Of a stretch of DNA of 64,000 nucleotides, positions 26,988 through 36,367 are shown one piece after another; the stretch's first letter is position 1; each line of letters starts with the position of its first letter. Source of the stretch: Pseudomonadota bacterium (lineage in GTDB: Bacteria; Pseudomonadota; Alphaproteobacteria; Dongiales; Dongiaceae); assembly GCA_016183985.1 (NCBI GenBank), contig JACPDN010000006.1, positions 558,001 to 622,000 on the forward strand, written 5' to 3'. The notes beneath the pieces are model-generated. The model did no database searches and was not told where the DNA came from. It saw only the letters and a list, made by a program, of their open reading frames with translations. The position numbers and the translations under genes are program-made.

Positions 26988-27200
26988 ATGGCCGAAATCG
27001 TCAATCTGAACCAGTTCCGCAAGGCCAAGGCGCGCGAATCGGATCGGCACCAGGCCGCCGAGAATCGTGTTCGATTCGGCCGCAACAAGGTTGAAAAGGA
27101 AAACGACCGTCGCGCGGCGGAGCGCCGCGATGCGCTGTTATCCGGCAAGGAGCTGGAAAAGAGTGGCGAGGACGCACCCGACGAGGGCGATCAGAAATAA
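26988..27200 (+). CDS. DUF4169 family small protein
   Basis: A 70-residue, highly charged protein. The start MAEIVNLNQFRKAKAR and the motif AENRVRFGRNK are the DUF4169 signature of alphaproteobacteria. It is predicted to be helical and very basic. No function is established. GAGG lies 5 bases upstream of ATG 26988. Its last 10 bases overlap the stop end of the convergent MgtC-family gene. Confidence 0.88.
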   Translation: MAEIVNLNQFRKAKARESDRHQAAENRVRFGRNKVEKENDRRAAERRDALLSGKELEKSGEDAPDEGDQK

Positions 27201-28528
27201 GCCTGAGCGATTGCCCCTACGGCGGCGGCTAGAATCATCCCGATCATCGCAGTCGCACTCCAACGGGCGAAGATTCCGCCGGCACGTACGGCGATGACCA
27301 CTTTCACCAACCCATTGGCGCTCATCGCCAGCAGGATGGCAACGATGCCGCCGGTGAAATCGCCGGCAGCATTGGCATGCTTGGCGACGGACAGGGTAAT
27401 GGCATCGACATCGGCCAGGCCCGCGATCGCCGCCAGCACATAGAGTCCGGCCTCACCGAACCGCTCGCTCAAGAACCGCTCCAACAGCAGGACGACGGTC
27501 AGCAGCAGCGCGAATTTGATCGCCTGCGACAGCTCGAACGGGTTGGTGATGCCAATCGACTCCGCCGACACCTGCGTCTTCTGCGTGCGGTGCCAAATGA
27601 ATGCCACGAACAAGGCGGCTGTCACGGCAGAGAGCCCAATCGGCACCAGCAACTCCATGGCGAATGCCGGCGCCAGTACAGCCGCCAGAATGAGGATGCG
27701 GGCCGCCATCACCACGTTTGCCAGCACCACGCCGGCGGCAAAGACCTGGCCTTGGCCGGGGGCATCGCTGGCGAGCTTGGCAAACGAGATCGTCGTCGCC
27801 GTCGATGAGACGAGGCCGCCGAAAAGGCCCGTCGCCAGCACGCCGATAGCCGCCCCCAGCCAGCGGATGGCAAAATACCCGACGAAGGACATGGCGGAGA
27901 TCATCACCACGAGCAGCCAGACCGTGCGTGGATTGAAGATCGCATAGGGGCCATAGCCCTTGTCCGGCAGCACTGGCAGGATGACCAACGAGATCACCAG
28001 GAAGCGCAACGTCGCCTTGAGCTCGTTTTGAGTGAGCTTGCCTACCAGCGTATGCAGGGTCGGCTTCAGATAGAGCAGCGCCACAACGATGACGGCGCCA
28101 GATACCGCGAGCTCGACCGCACCGATCGCTGCGAGCACGCCCAGAAGGACCGTGACCAGCGCCGCCACCAGCGTTGTCATATCCTCGACCAGCGCGAAAG
28201 TAGCACCGCTGCCGTTGGTGCGGCGGTCGTTGACCAGCAGGATCGCGAGCGCCACCAAAATCGACGGCACAAGCCAGGTACCGACGGCCATCGTCAACGT
28301 GCCGCCGAGTCCGCCCAGCAAACCCATCAAGCCAAAGGTGCGGATGCCGATGCGGTCGTGGTCCTCGGCGTCCTGCTTGCGCCACTCGCGTTCCAAGCCG
28401 ATGAGGAGGCCGATGGCCAGCGCCACCAGCAGCTTCATGGCCATGTTGAGATCGAAATTCGCGAAGTCGAAATCGACGGCCGCGGCGCTCAACACTGGAC
28501 CCGACTGGCTCGTCGCCTCAGTCCCCAT
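27191..28528 (-). CDS. MgtC/SapB family membrane protein with DUF4010 domain
   Basis: A 445-residue protein with about 11-12 hydrophobic segments. The N-terminal MgtC/SapB domain has LLVALAIGLLIGLEREWRKQ and GIRTFGLMGLLGGLGGTL, and the C-terminal DUF4010 domain has GLFGGLVSSTATTISFAKLA and GLADVDAITLSVA. Such fusions are widespread integral membrane proteins, with suspected roles in Mg2+ homeostasis or transport that have not been demonstrated for this type. ATG 28528 begins 12 bases after the COQ9 stop, so the two genes are probably co-transcribed. Confidence 0.9.
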   Translation of the reverse strand: MGTEATSQSGPVLSAAAVDFDFANFDLNMAMKLLVALAIGLLIGLEREWRKQDAEDHDRIGIRTFGLMGLLGGLGGTLTMAVGTWLVPSILVALAILLVNDRRTNGSGATFALVEDMTTLVAALVTVLLGVLAAIGAVELAVSGAVIVVALLYLKPTLHTLVGKLTQNELKATLRFLVISLVILPVLPDKGYGPYAIFNPRTVWLLVVMISAMSFVGYFAIRWLGAAIGVLATGLFGGLVSSTATTISFAKLASDAPGQGQVFAAGVVLANVVMAARILILAAVLAPAFAMELLVPIGLSAVTAALFVAFIWHRTQKTQVSAESIGITNPFELSQAIKFALLLTVVLLLERFLSERFGEAGLYVLAAIAGLADVDAITLSVAKHANAAGDFTGGIVAILLAMSANGLVKVVIAVRAGGIFARWSATAMIGMILAAAVGAIAQAYF

Positions 28529-28540
28529 GCGCTTGGCCTG

Positions 28541-29263
28541 TCAAGCGCGGCGGCGGCGGCGCGGCCGCATGCCGAGCGGCAGACCCTCGCGTGAGCCGGC
28601 CTGGGCCCCGCCACGCTGCAGCAGGTGCAGCGGATTGGGCAGCTTGTCGAAAACGGATTTGAGACGGCCTTTGACAGCCGGAATCTTCATCACCTCATCG
28701 ATACGGCGGTCGAGGAAGGCCCAGCTCGCCGCGTGCCCCTCGCTCTTGTCGTTGAGCCAATAGAGCAGCGTCGCCGAATAGACCCCGGCCAGGATCGCGC
28801 GCTTGGTGTAGAAGCTGAAATCGGTCGACTTGTCGCCGATCGCATGCCAGATCGCATCGACTGTGCCATAGAGCAGCTTCGGCCCCAGCGTCGCGTTGCC
28901 TGGCAGCATCAGGAAGGAAAGGCCGGCGCGCACCGCCTCGCGCTGGCCGCTCACCAGTTCCAGGCGCATCCGCACGGCCTGTGTGATGCGCTCGCGGATA
29001 CGACCGCTCCCCTGCTCCCGCGTCATGCGCGCGATCAACACCTGATCGTGCCGGCGATGGTTATGGGCCAGCACTTCAGGCATGCCGCCCGGGAAAGCGT
29101 TGAGCGCACGCGGCAGGTCGAGCCCGGCATCGGCGGCACCCGCCTTGAAGGCGGCATCGCTCCAGCCGTCGAAAGGCACATGCGGCAGAATGGCGTCGAC
29201 CAGCCGGTCGCGATCGGCCTGCCAGTCATACGCGCCTTCTGTTTCCGGTCCCTTGTCGCTCAC
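28541..29263 (-). CDS. COQ9-family ubiquinone biosynthesis accessory protein
   Basis: A 240-residue protein with a TetR-like helical fold. The segments LVDAILPHVPFDGWSDAAF near the N-terminus, IRERITQAVRMRLE, and STDFSFYTKRAILAGVYSAT match COQ9. COQ9 binds lipids and presents ubiquinone intermediates to the hydroxylase COQ7 in mitochondria and alphaproteobacteria. The C-terminus has an arginine-rich tail (RPRRRRR). GTG 29263 is preferred because GAGGAG stands 8 bases upstream; an earlier GTG at 29302 lacks this. Closeness to rpsU (about 1.3 kb) is common for COQ9 genes in this class. Confidence 0.9.
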   Translation of the reverse strand: MSDKGPETEGAYDWQADRDRLVDAILPHVPFDGWSDAAFKAGAADAGLDLPRALNAFPGGMPEVLAHNHRRHDQVLIARMTREQGSGRIRERITQAVRMRLELVSGQREAVRAGLSFLMLPGNATLGPKLLYGTVDAIWHAIGDKSTDFSFYTKRAILAGVYSATLLYWLNDKSEGHAASWAFLDRRIDEVMKIPAVKGRLKSVFDKLPNPLHLLQRGGAQAGSREGLPLGMRPRRRRRA

Positions 29264-29449
29264 GGTCTCAACTCCTCGTTCTTCGTCTTTCCATTTTGCC
29301 ACTTCCCGCCCCGGATCGCCACCTCCGAAGGCCTCCTGTGAAGTGCTTCACAGTTGCTGCAAACCGCCGCAGTCCCTCCGTCGACCGACAGGCATGGGCG
29401 AGAGAGCCCACGCGAAAGAGCGACCCCCCTACTATCAAGGAGACTGACA

Positions 29450-29758
29450 ATGAAGACCATGACTGTGTTTGTCGTTACCGCCATGGCGGCCCTGACAATG
29501 CTCAACAATGCGGCCCAAGCGGAACAGGAGCGTTACACCTGCCGCGCTGGCGCGCTCACCATCACCTCGACCTCGCCCTGTTACGCGACACTTCACGGCA
29601 TTTCGGTGCCGGGCAAAGGCGACATCGACAAGGAAGGCAAGAAAGACAGCGATGGCGGGGGCAAGAAGGGCGGGAATTTCGGCGGCCCGAAGGACTTCGC
29701 CGACAAGCCCAAGGGCGGCGGCTTCGGCGGCCCGAAGAACGTCAAGGACAAGGATTAA
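29450..29758 (+). CDS. Small secreted Gly/Lys-rich protein, unknown
   Basis: A 102-residue protein with a clear signal peptide (hydrophobic residues 5-18, cleavage after AQA near residue 24). The mature part has two cysteines (YTCRAG and SPCYAT) that may form one disulfide. The rest is a flexible tail in which the unit GGGFGGPKNVKDK or similar occurs twice (GGNFGGPKDFADKPK, GGGFGGPKNVKDK). No family was recognised. AAGGAG is 8 bases upstream of ATG 29450. The promoter shares the region with the divergent COQ9 gene. It is probably a short periplasmic or extracellular polypeptide. Confidence 0.75.
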   Translation: MKTMTVFVVTAMAALTMLNNAAQAEQERYTCRAGALTITSTSPCYATLHGISVPGKGDIDKEGKKDSDGGGKKGGNFGGPKDFADKPKGGGFGGPKNVKDKD

Positions 29759-29804
29759 GCTTCGCGCCCGTGTCATTCACCCGAATGCCGCGGGCGCCTT
29801 TGCT

Positions 29805-30362
29805 TCAGTCCTCGGCTTCCTTATCCTCGTAGCGGCGGAGTTCTTCGACGAAGCTCAACGTCGCCATATCCTTCATCCGCATCGGATAGAGGATGCCGTC
29901 GAGGTGGTCGCATTCGTGCTGCACCACCCGGGCATGGAAACCGCTCGCCTCCCGCTCGATCACCGACCCGTCTGGGGCCAGGGCCCTGTAGCGAATGTTG
30001 CGGTATCTTGGCACCATACCAGCGAGGCCCGGAACGGAAAGGCAGGCCTCGATTCCCTCGACCGTTTCCGGCCCCAAAGGGGTGATTTCGGGGTTGATCA
30101 GGGCGGTGAGCGGGATTCCTGGCGGGACTTGGCCGGACGCGCCGTCCTCTGCCGCCAGGCGGGTGCCAGGGACGTGGAAGACCACCACCCGGAGCGGCAC
30201 ATGAACCTGCGGGGCCGCGAGGCCAGCACCGCCGATATCCTCCAGCGTATCCACCATGTCATTGATTAGTTTATGAATTTCCGGTGCCGTCGGGTCAATG
30301 ACCGACTCCGCGACACGCTTCAGAACAGGGTGCCCCATGCGGGCGATTTTCAGGATGGCCAT
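29805..30362 (-). CDS. def: Peptide deformylase (paralogue outside a def-fmt operon)
   Basis: A 185-residue metalloenzyme that removes the N-formyl group from new proteins. Motif 1 is GGAGLAAPQV. Motif 2 is EACLSVPG (usual form EGCLS) with the metal-binding Cys. Motif 3 is QHECDHLDG with the two His ligands and catalytic Glu. The Gly-to-Ala change before the Cys and the lack of fmt next door suggest an accessory copy or a relocated gene. The zinc ligands and Glu are intact, so it is likely active. ATG 30362 is preceded by GTGGAAG. Confidence 0.92.
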   Translation of the reverse strand: MAILKIARMGHPVLKRVAESVIDPTAPEIHKLINDMVDTLEDIGGAGLAAPQVHVPLRVVVFHVPGTRLAAEDGASGQVPPGIPLTALINPEITPLGPETVEGIEACLSVPGLAGMVPRYRNIRYRALAPDGSVIEREASGFHARVVQHECDHLDGILYPMRMKDMATLSFVEELRRYEDKEAED

Positions 30363-30569
30363 CTTCCACTCGCGTCATTTCCAATGGAATATGGCTGCCG
30401 GACAGGGGTTTAGGAAGGGTCCATCAGCGGCCCAAATCGCCCTTCCGGGGCTTCACAAGCGCTGAGGGACATGATAGAGCATCCCCCGAGCCGGGCTTCC
30501 CTTGGGGCAGCCCGATAGTTATTTTCGTTTTTACGTTACTCCAATCGGCGAAAGGAGCCGTGGTAAACC

Positions 30570-30773
30570 GTGCAAGTTCTCGTCCGTGACAACAATGTCG
30601 ATCAGGCCCTGCGCGCGCTCAAAAAGAAGATGCAGCGCGAAGGGATTTTCCGGGAAATGAAGATGCGTCGCAATTATGAGAAGCCGTCCGAGCGCAAGGC
30701 GCGCGAACAGGCCGAGGCGGTGCGTCGCTACCGGAAGCTGATGCGCAAGCGCATGGAGCGCGAGGGCTTCTAG
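30570..30773 (+). CDS. rpsU: 30S ribosomal protein S21
   Basis: A 67-residue, strongly basic protein. [20 protein letters not shown] and [19 protein letters not shown] are the S21 signature. It is a component of the small-subunit platform near the 3' end of 16S rRNA. The start is GTG 30570, preceded by AAAGGAG about 12 bases upstream. A strong hairpin terminator follows at 30832-30867. The 207-bp upstream region holds an imperfect hairpin (CGGGCT / AGCCCG near 30495-30517) followed by a T-rich stretch, which may be a promoter or leader. Confidence 0.97.
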   Translation: MQVLVRDNNVDQALRALKKKMQREGIFREMKMRRNYEKPSERKAREQAEAVRRYRKLMRKRMEREGF

Positions 30774-30831
30774 GCCTTCCGCCTCCGGCCGCTCCGAGAG
30801 CGGCCAGGGTTCGACGAGAGAACGCATGATG

Positions 30832-30867
30832 TCGCCCCGCTGGCCCCGCCAGCGGGGCGATGCCTTT
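30832..30867 (+). terminator. Terminator after rpsU
   Basis: A perfect 12-bp stem TCGCCCCGCTGG / CCAGCGGGGCGA with a 5-base loop, then TGCCTTTT. A smaller GGCCGCTC / GAGCGGCC hairpin precedes it near 30787-30806. Confidence 0.85.
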
Positions 30868-30958
30868 TGGGGATTCCCCTGCTTGGAGATTCTTCTGCAC
30901 GCTTGACCCAGCGCCTTGATTCAATTATATGTTCTCGTTTTGTTTCACGTGAAACATT

Positions 30959-31993
30959 TCAGCCAAGCCAGCTCTCGGTCAGCTCCAGCGTCTTGGCGCC
31001 GCAATCCAATCGCGCGGCAATGCCCTGCGGCAGGACGAATTGGGGATCGGTATGGCCGAAATCCATATTGGTCATGATGGGGAGATCGCGGCAGCCGAAC
31101 TCATTGGTGACCACCCCGACGATGGCGGTATCGAGGGCTGCCTTCGCCTCCGCATCGTAGCGGGCGGCGCGGCCGATCATCAGGCCGGCGATGCGTGCGA
31201 AGATCCCGTTCCGCCCCCAGCCCCGCAGCATTTCGGCCACCAGTTCCGGCCGCGGCGCCTCCTCCGACGTTTCAAGGAACAGCAGCCGCCCATCCCAGAA
31301 TTCAGCGGATGGCCAGAAGACGCCGCCACGCAGGCCTTCGAACACATCAATGCAGCCGCCGAAAAGACGCCCCTCCACCACCCCGTCACCCTGCAGCAGG
31401 CGCCAGCCCTCGGCCGGATGCGGATCGTTGACCTGCCCCGCCTTGGCGGTCTGTCGCCAATCGGGATAGCCGTCGCAATAGGTCATAAACGGCTGGTAGC
31501 GATAATCCGGCTCGGGAAGAAACAGCATCTCCTTCACATGGGCGGCGTAATCCGGCAGGGCCGACATCTGGGCAAAGCCCGCCATGATCGAGGGACCGTG
31601 CAGCGTCACGAGCCCGAGCTGCTGGCAGAAGAGATGCAGCGTGCTGGTATCCGAATAACCCATCAGGATCTTTGGGTTCGACTTGATGAGTTCGGCATCG
31701 AGGAAGGGCAGGATGCGATGGCTGTCATCGCCGCCGATCGCGGCAAAGATCGCCTTCACCTTGGGGTCTGCAAAAGCGCGGTTGATATCGTCCGCGCGCA
31801 AATCGGGCCGCGCCGCAAGCTCGGCGGCCTTCATGCGCGCCGTCGGATATTCGACCGGATGCAGGCCCCAACGGGTGAGCAGGCCCAGCCCCAGCTCATA
31901 GATATGCGGAAACACGCTCGCCCCACCCCAGGAGGGCGAGACGATCGCCACCGTGTCGTCGATGTGCAGACGTTCCGGCTTTAGAACTTGCAT
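30959..31993 (-). CDS. S66-family serine carboxypeptidase (LD-carboxypeptidase/MccF-like)
   Basis: A 344-residue S66 peptidase. The nucleophile Ser114 lies in LMGYSDTST, the Glu of the Ser-Glu-His triad in LFLETSEE, and the His in NMDFGHTDP. The fold hallmark IGGDDSHRILPFLD is present. Known members either trim the L,D-bond of murein tetrapeptides in the cytoplasm (LdcA) or cleave microcin C-type aminoacyl-nucleotides (MccF). At 344 residues, with its LETSEE motif, it is nearer the MccF-like branch, but substrate calls by sequence are unsafe. The start overlaps the end of the frameshifted monooxygenase by 13 bases, so it is the last gene of the pnt cluster. Confidence 0.88.
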   Translation of the reverse strand: MQVLKPERLHIDDTVAIVSPSWGGASVFPHIYELGLGLLTRWGLHPVEYPTARMKAAELAARPDLRADDINRAFADPKVKAIFAAIGGDDSHRILPFLDAELIKSNPKILMGYSDTSTLHLFCQQLGLVTLHGPSIMAGFAQMSALPDYAAHVKEMLFLPEPDYRYQPFMTYCDGYPDWRQTAKAGQVNDPHPAEGWRLLQGDGVVEGRLFGGCIDVFEGLRGGVFWPSAEFWDGRLLFLETSEEAPRPELVAEMLRGWGRNGIFARIAGLMIGRAARYDAEAKAALDTAIVGVVTNEFGCRDLPIMTNMDFGHTDPQFVLPQGIAARLDCGAKTLELTESWLG

Positions 31994-33206
31994 CCCGCCA
32001 ATGTGTCAGGACGAGCCGCCGTGAACAAGCCCGTCGCGAGGCCAGCGAAGGTCTCAAACATGCGGCGGCGCAACCAGGGGAAATGGTCGATCAGAGGCAT
32101 CGCCGCGTCGCGGAAATCCGCCAACAGCCGCGCGTCCGATTGAAAGAGCGGCGTCAGCAAGCGGCTCATCATCTGATAGAAGCGGATATGGCGGTTGCGA
32201 AGACCGGCATAGGCGCGTTGCGCAGCTGGTAGACCGCCCGCCGCCGCCAAAGCATCGGTCAGGGCCGGGCATCCAGCATCGCCATGGTAACGCCCGCCCC
32301 GAGCTGCGGGCTGGTCGAATGCGCCGCATCGCCAATGAAAACGACCCCTTCCGCAAACGGTACCCGCAGCGTGAACTGCGCATAGCGCGCCAGGGCAAAG
32401 GCGGAGAAATCGACTGTACCGTCGAGCAAGTCAGCAGCTTCTGGCCAGATCGCTGCAACCTTGTCACGCCACGTCTCGAATCCCGCGGCCAGCACGCCCG
32501 CATGGTCTTCCGGGCGGAGACTCCAGAACAATGTGACGAGCGGCGTATCGCTGGCTGGCAGTTGTCCTACCGGCAGTATCCCTACCATGTGCCGCGCGGC
32601 GACATAGCGCTGCAGCAGCATGTCGCGCGCGAAGTCCGTGTTGGGGAGGCTCGCCCAGATGGCGCCGTAGCGGTAGGGGCTCGGTACCGGAGATGCGCCG
32701 ACGATACCGCGCAACTGCGAGTTGACGCCGCTCGCGTCAACAATGAGATCGACGCAAGGCAAGTGGCGACCATCCAGGCAGAGCGGCCGCACGCGACCGC
32801 CGGCCGCTGGTGTTGCGCCGATGATTTCCGTTGCCGTCTCGATGGCGATACCGCGCGTCGTTGTCGCCTGCCACAACGCGCCAAAGAGGGAGGCACGGTG
32901 AATGCCGAGACCGTAGAGATTGCCGGAGAGTTGACTGTAATCGACTTCGACCAGTTGCCGCCAATCGGGCGCCGACCAGCCGCGAAAGCGGGTGATGCGG
33001 CTGCCCAGGGCTTCGACGCAGCCGCGGCAATTGATACGCTCGAGCGCCACGAGACCGGCGGGCTGGAGCATCAACCCCGCACCGACCGGCCGGGCCTCGG
33101 CAAAGCGTTCATAGATCACAGGCTTGTGGCCGGCATCGGCCAAAAAACAAGCGGCTGCGAGACCTGCTGGTCCGCAGCCGCTGATCGCTATCTCAAGCTG
33201 ACGCAA
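31981..33206 (-). pseudogene. FAD-dependent monooxygenase, disrupted by a single-base frameshift
   Basis: Two adjacent frames together make one PHBH-type flavin monooxygenase of about 408 residues. The first (33206-32259) has the FAD dinucleotide motif ISGCGPAGLAAACFLADAG and the second FAD motif GDAAHSTSPQLGAGVTMAML, then hits TGA. The continuation (up to 31981) reads in the next frame (ALTDALAAAGGLPAAQRAYA, FYQMMSRLLTPLFQSD). Adding one base in the G/C run near 32263-32268 restores a continuous reading through the family-conserved DA.AL.DAL segment. Either the gene is recently broken or the base was lost in sequencing. The start is TTG 33206, 15 bases after pntB. The hydroxylated substrate is unknown. 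Confidence 0.85.
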
Positions 33207-33221
33207 GATTAGAGCTTGAGT

Positions 33222-34628
33222 TTAATGCCCGAAGGCCTTCACCACGTCCTCGCACATCTTCTTCGCGTCGCCGAACAGCATCATGGTATTCGAGCGGAAG
33301 AAGAGTTCATTGTCGACGCCGGCATAACCCGACGCCATGGAGCGCTTGATGAAGAGCACGGTCTTGGCTTGCTCGACATCGAGGATCGGCATGCCATAGA
33401 TCGGGCTCTTCGGGTCCGTCTTCGCCGCCGGGTTGGTGACATCGTTAGCGCCGATGACGAAGGCGACGTCGGCTTGCGCGAAGTCGCGGTTGATGTCCTC
33501 AAGCTCGAAGACCTCATCATAGGGCACGTTGGCTTCAGCGAGGAGCACGTTCATATGCCCCGGCATGCGGCCCGCCACCGGATGGATGGCGTAGGAGACC
33601 TTGACGCCCTCGCCCTTGAGGAGGTCCGCCATTTCGCGCAACGCATGCTGCGCCTGGGCCACCGCCATGCCGTAGCCCGGGACGATGATGACGCTGGCCG
33701 CGTTCTTCATGATGAAGGCCGCGTCGTCGGCACTGCCGGCCTTCACCGGCCGGTCGGCCGCACCTTTCGCCGCTGCCGCGGCACCCCCGGCATCGGTGCC
33801 GAAGCCGCCGAGGATGACGTTGAAGATCGAGCGGTTCATGCCCTTGCACATGATGTAGCTGAGGATGGCGCCCGACGAACCCACAAGGGCCCCCGTAACG
33901 ATGAGCAGCGGGTTCGAAAGCGTGAAGCCGATGCCGCAAGCGGCCCAACCCGAATAGGAGTTGAGCATCGAGACGACGACCGGCATGTCGGCGCCGCCGA
34001 TGGGCAGGATCAGCAGGAAACCGAGCAGCAGTGAGACGATGACGATGCCCCAGAAGAGCGGATCGGATTGCCCCAGGATCAGCGCCACGATAAGGGCAAT
34101 GATGCCGATGCCCAGAGCCGCATTGAGAAGATGCTGCCCCTTGAAGACCAGCGGCGCACCGGAGACGAGGCCCTGGAGCTTCAAAAAGGCCACGATCGAG
34201 CCGGTGAAGGTGATGGCGCCGATGGCAACGCCGAGGCCCATTTCGACGAGGCTGCCGGCATGGATGGCACCGGGCTCCCCGATATGAAACTCGGTCGGTG
34301 CATAGAAGGCAGCTGCCGCCACGGCAACGGCGGCAAGACCGACGAGGCTGTGGAAGGCTGCGACCAGCTGCGGCAGGGCCGTCATCTGGATGCGTTGGGC
34401 AATGACCGCACCCACGGCACCACCGATGGCGAGTGCCACGATGATGCCGACATAGGATGAGGCCGCGACACTGGGCAGCGCCAGGGTCGTGCCGATGGCG
34501 ATCACCATACCGACGATGCCATAGCGCAGGCCGCCTTGTGACGACGCCGGGCTCGAAAGCCCACGCAGCGACATGATGAAGCAGACGGAGGCGATGAGAT
34601 AGAGGAAGGAGGCGAGATTCTGGCTCAC
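33222..34628 (-). CDS. pntB: Proton-translocating NAD(P) transhydrogenase subunit beta
   Basis: A 468-residue subunit. Residues 1-270 hold about nine membrane helices of the proton channel (domain II). The C-terminal NADP(H)-binding domain III has VPGYGMAVAQAQHAL, YAIHPVAGRMPGHMNVLLAE, VIGANDVTNPAA and KRSMASGYAGVDNELF. It converts the proton gradient and NADH into NADPH. The start is GTG 34628, one base after the pntAB stop. It is followed at 15 bases by the disrupted monooxygenase. Confidence 0.97.
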   Translation of the reverse strand: MSQNLASFLYLIASVCFIMSLRGLSSPASSQGGLRYGIVGMVIAIGTTLALPSVAASSYVGIIVALAIGGAVGAVIAQRIQMTALPQLVAAFHSLVGLAAVAVAAAAFYAPTEFHIGEPGAIHAGSLVEMGLGVAIGAITFTGSIVAFLKLQGLVSGAPLVFKGQHLLNAALGIGIIALIVALILGQSDPLFWGIVIVSLLLGFLLILPIGGADMPVVVSMLNSYSGWAACGIGFTLSNPLLIVTGALVGSSGAILSYIMCKGMNRSIFNVILGGFGTDAGGAAAAAKGAADRPVKAGSADDAAFIMKNAASVIIVPGYGMAVAQAQHALREMADLLKGEGVKVSYAIHPVAGRMPGHMNVLLAEANVPYDEVFELEDINRDFAQADVAFVIGANDVTNPAAKTDPKSPIYGMPILDVEQAKTVLFIKRSMASGYAGVDNELFFRSNTMMLFGDAKKMCEDVVKAFGH

Positions 34629-34629
34629 G

Positions 34630-34983
34630 TTACTTGCCCCCCTTGCTGTCTTTTTTCTTGAACATCGACAGCATGCGATAGGTCACGAAGAATCCGCCGA
34701 AGATGTTGACCGAGGCCAACGCCACGGCAACCAACCCCATGCCCTGGCTGATCCCGAAGGCGGCAGCACCCGCGGCGATGAGCGCACCGACGATGATCAC
34801 CGACGAGATCGCGTTGGTGACTGCCATCAGCGGCGAGTGCAAAGCCGGCGTCACGCGCCAGACGACGTAATAGCCGACGAAGCAGGCCAGCACGAAGACG
34901 GTAAAGAGTTGCACGAAAGGCATATGGTCTGCCGGTGCAATGGCCGCAGCGACATCGGCCGCGACGTTTGTTGTTTCATCCAT
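34630..34983 (-). CDS. pntAB: NAD(P) transhydrogenase subunit alpha, membrane part
   Basis: A 117-residue separate domain-II polypeptide, fused to domain I in E. coli but split in alphaproteobacteria. Three to four helices are visible, with [39 protein letters not shown] and [13 protein letters not shown] as conserved segments. It lies 11 bases after pntAA and 1 base before pntB. Confidence 0.96.
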   Translation of the reverse strand: MDETTNVAADVAAAIAPADHMPFVQLFTVFVLACFVGYYVVWRVTPALHSPLMAVTNAISSVIIVGALIAAGAAAFGISQGMGLVAVALASVNIFGGFFVTYRMLSMFKKKDSKGGK

Positions 34984-34994
34984 GGCGTTTCCCC

Positions 34995-36143
34995 TTACTG
35001 GCCCTGGAAGGCGGGATGGATCACCTGGCCGCCCTTGGTGAGGGCGACGCCTTTGACGATCTCATCTTCCCAATTGATTTTGAGCTGCTTGGTTTCCTTG
35101 TCGATCAGCAGCGTCACGAAATTGAGCAGGTTCTTGGCATAGAGCGCCGTGGAATCGGCCGCCAGCCGGCTGGGCACATTGGCGTGCCCCACCAGCTTCA
35201 CGCCGTGCTTCTCCACCACCTGCCCCAGTTCGGAGAGCGGGCAATTGCCGCCCTGCTCCACCGCCAGATCGACGATGACCGCGCCCGGTTTCATGGTCTT
35301 CACCATCTCCTCGGTCACCAGCACCGGCGCCTTGCGGCCGGGGATGAGTGCCGTGGTGATGACGATGTCCTGCTTCTTGATCGTTTCGGCAATGAGGGCC
35401 GCCTGCTTGGCCTGATAGGCCTCCGACATGGGCTTGGCGTAGCCAGCCGCGGTTTCCGCCTGCTTGAACTCCTCATCTTCGACCGCCACGAAGGTGGCAC
35501 CGAGAGAGGCCACCTGTTCCTTGGAGGCCGGGCGAACATCGGTTGCCGAGACGATGGCACCCAAGCGCCGCGCGGTGGCGATCGCCTGCAGGCCGGCAAC
35601 ACCGGCGCCCATCACCAGCACACGGGCCGGGGCCACGGTGCCGGCTGCCGTCATCATCATCGGGAAGGCTCGGTTATATTCGGCAGCCGCGTCGACCACC
35701 GCCTTATAGCCGGCGAGATTGGCTTGGGATGAGAGCACGTCCATCGACTGCGCGCGCGTGATGCGCGGGACCAGTTCCATCGCCATGGCATCGATGCCGG
35801 CACTGGCATAGGCCGGGATTTGCTCTTTCGCCCCATGCGGGTTGAGGATGGCAATGAGGGTCGTGCCCTTCGCCAATTTGCCGAGCTCGTCCGTGCCTTC
35901 GGCCGAGGTCATCGGCCGCTGCACTTTGAGGACGATATCGGCACCAGCCGTTGCCGCCGCCGCGTCGGGTGCGATCTTGGCGCCTGCCGCTTCGAAAATA
36001 GCGTCCGGAATGGAGGCGGCAATGCCGGCCCCGGTCTCAATCACGACCTCCGCGCCGAGGCCGATATATTTCTTCACCGTCTCCGGCGTCGCTGCACAGC
36101 GCTTCTCGTGGGCGCGGCGCTCTTTCAGAATGCCGATCTTCAT
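34995..36143 (-). CDS. pntAA: NAD(P) transhydrogenase subunit alpha, NAD-binding part
   Basis: A 382-residue soluble domain I, homologous to alanine dehydrogenase. It begins [20 protein letters not shown]. The NAD Rossmann segment is [20 protein letters not shown], and the hydride-transfer loop region is [20 protein letters not shown]. It binds NAD(H) and passes hydride to NADP on PntB. It is the first gene of the pnt operon. The 200-bp region upstream holds the promoter and nothing else recognised. Confidence 0.97.
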   Translation of the reverse strand: MKIGILKERRAHEKRCAATPETVKKYIGLGAEVVIETGAGIAASIPDAIFEAAGAKIAPDAAAATAGADIVLKVQRPMTSAEGTDELGKLAKGTTLIAILNPHGAKEQIPAYASAGIDAMAMELVPRITRAQSMDVLSSQANLAGYKAVVDAAAEYNRAFPMMMTAAGTVAPARVLVMGAGVAGLQAIATARRLGAIVSATDVRPASKEQVASLGATFVAVEDEEFKQAETAAGYAKPMSEAYQAKQAALIAETIKKQDIVITTALIPGRKAPVLVTEEMVKTMKPGAVIVDLAVEQGGNCPLSELGQVVEKHGVKLVGHANVPSRLAADSTALYAKNLLNFVTLLIDKETKQLKINWEDEIVKGVALTKGGQVIHPAFQGQ

Positions 36144-36331
36144 GCGCTCCCCAATCTGGTCCTTACGGCGCTTAAGCCGTTGAACCGTTTGTCCTTATCA
36201 ACAGGAATCGAGCACCTGAAGCCGGTCGGTACCCCAACCCCCAAACGGCGCCAAGATTGCCGGGGGAAAATCCTATGCGCAAGCGGCGATTGGGGGCACG
36301 CATGGGCTAGAGAGAGGCTATGCCCCAATCC

Positions 36332-36361
36332 GTCATGGACCGCGCAGGCGGACCATGACGA
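36332..36361. terminator. Long hairpin between ABC1 kinase and pnt operon
   Basis: CGTCATGGACCGC, loop GCAG, GCGGACCATGACG: 12 of 13 positions pair. It follows the ABC1-kinase stop by a few bases on the opposite reading side and precedes no T run. It may be a processed 3' end or a weak terminator. Confidence 0.5.
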
Positions 36362-36367
36362 TTAGAA

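Noticed and set aside
30493-30518. Terminator or leader hairpin upstream of rpsU
   Set aside because: Only a 6-bp stem with a large loop; the T-rich sequence after it is equally compatible with a promoter, so no separate feature is claimed.
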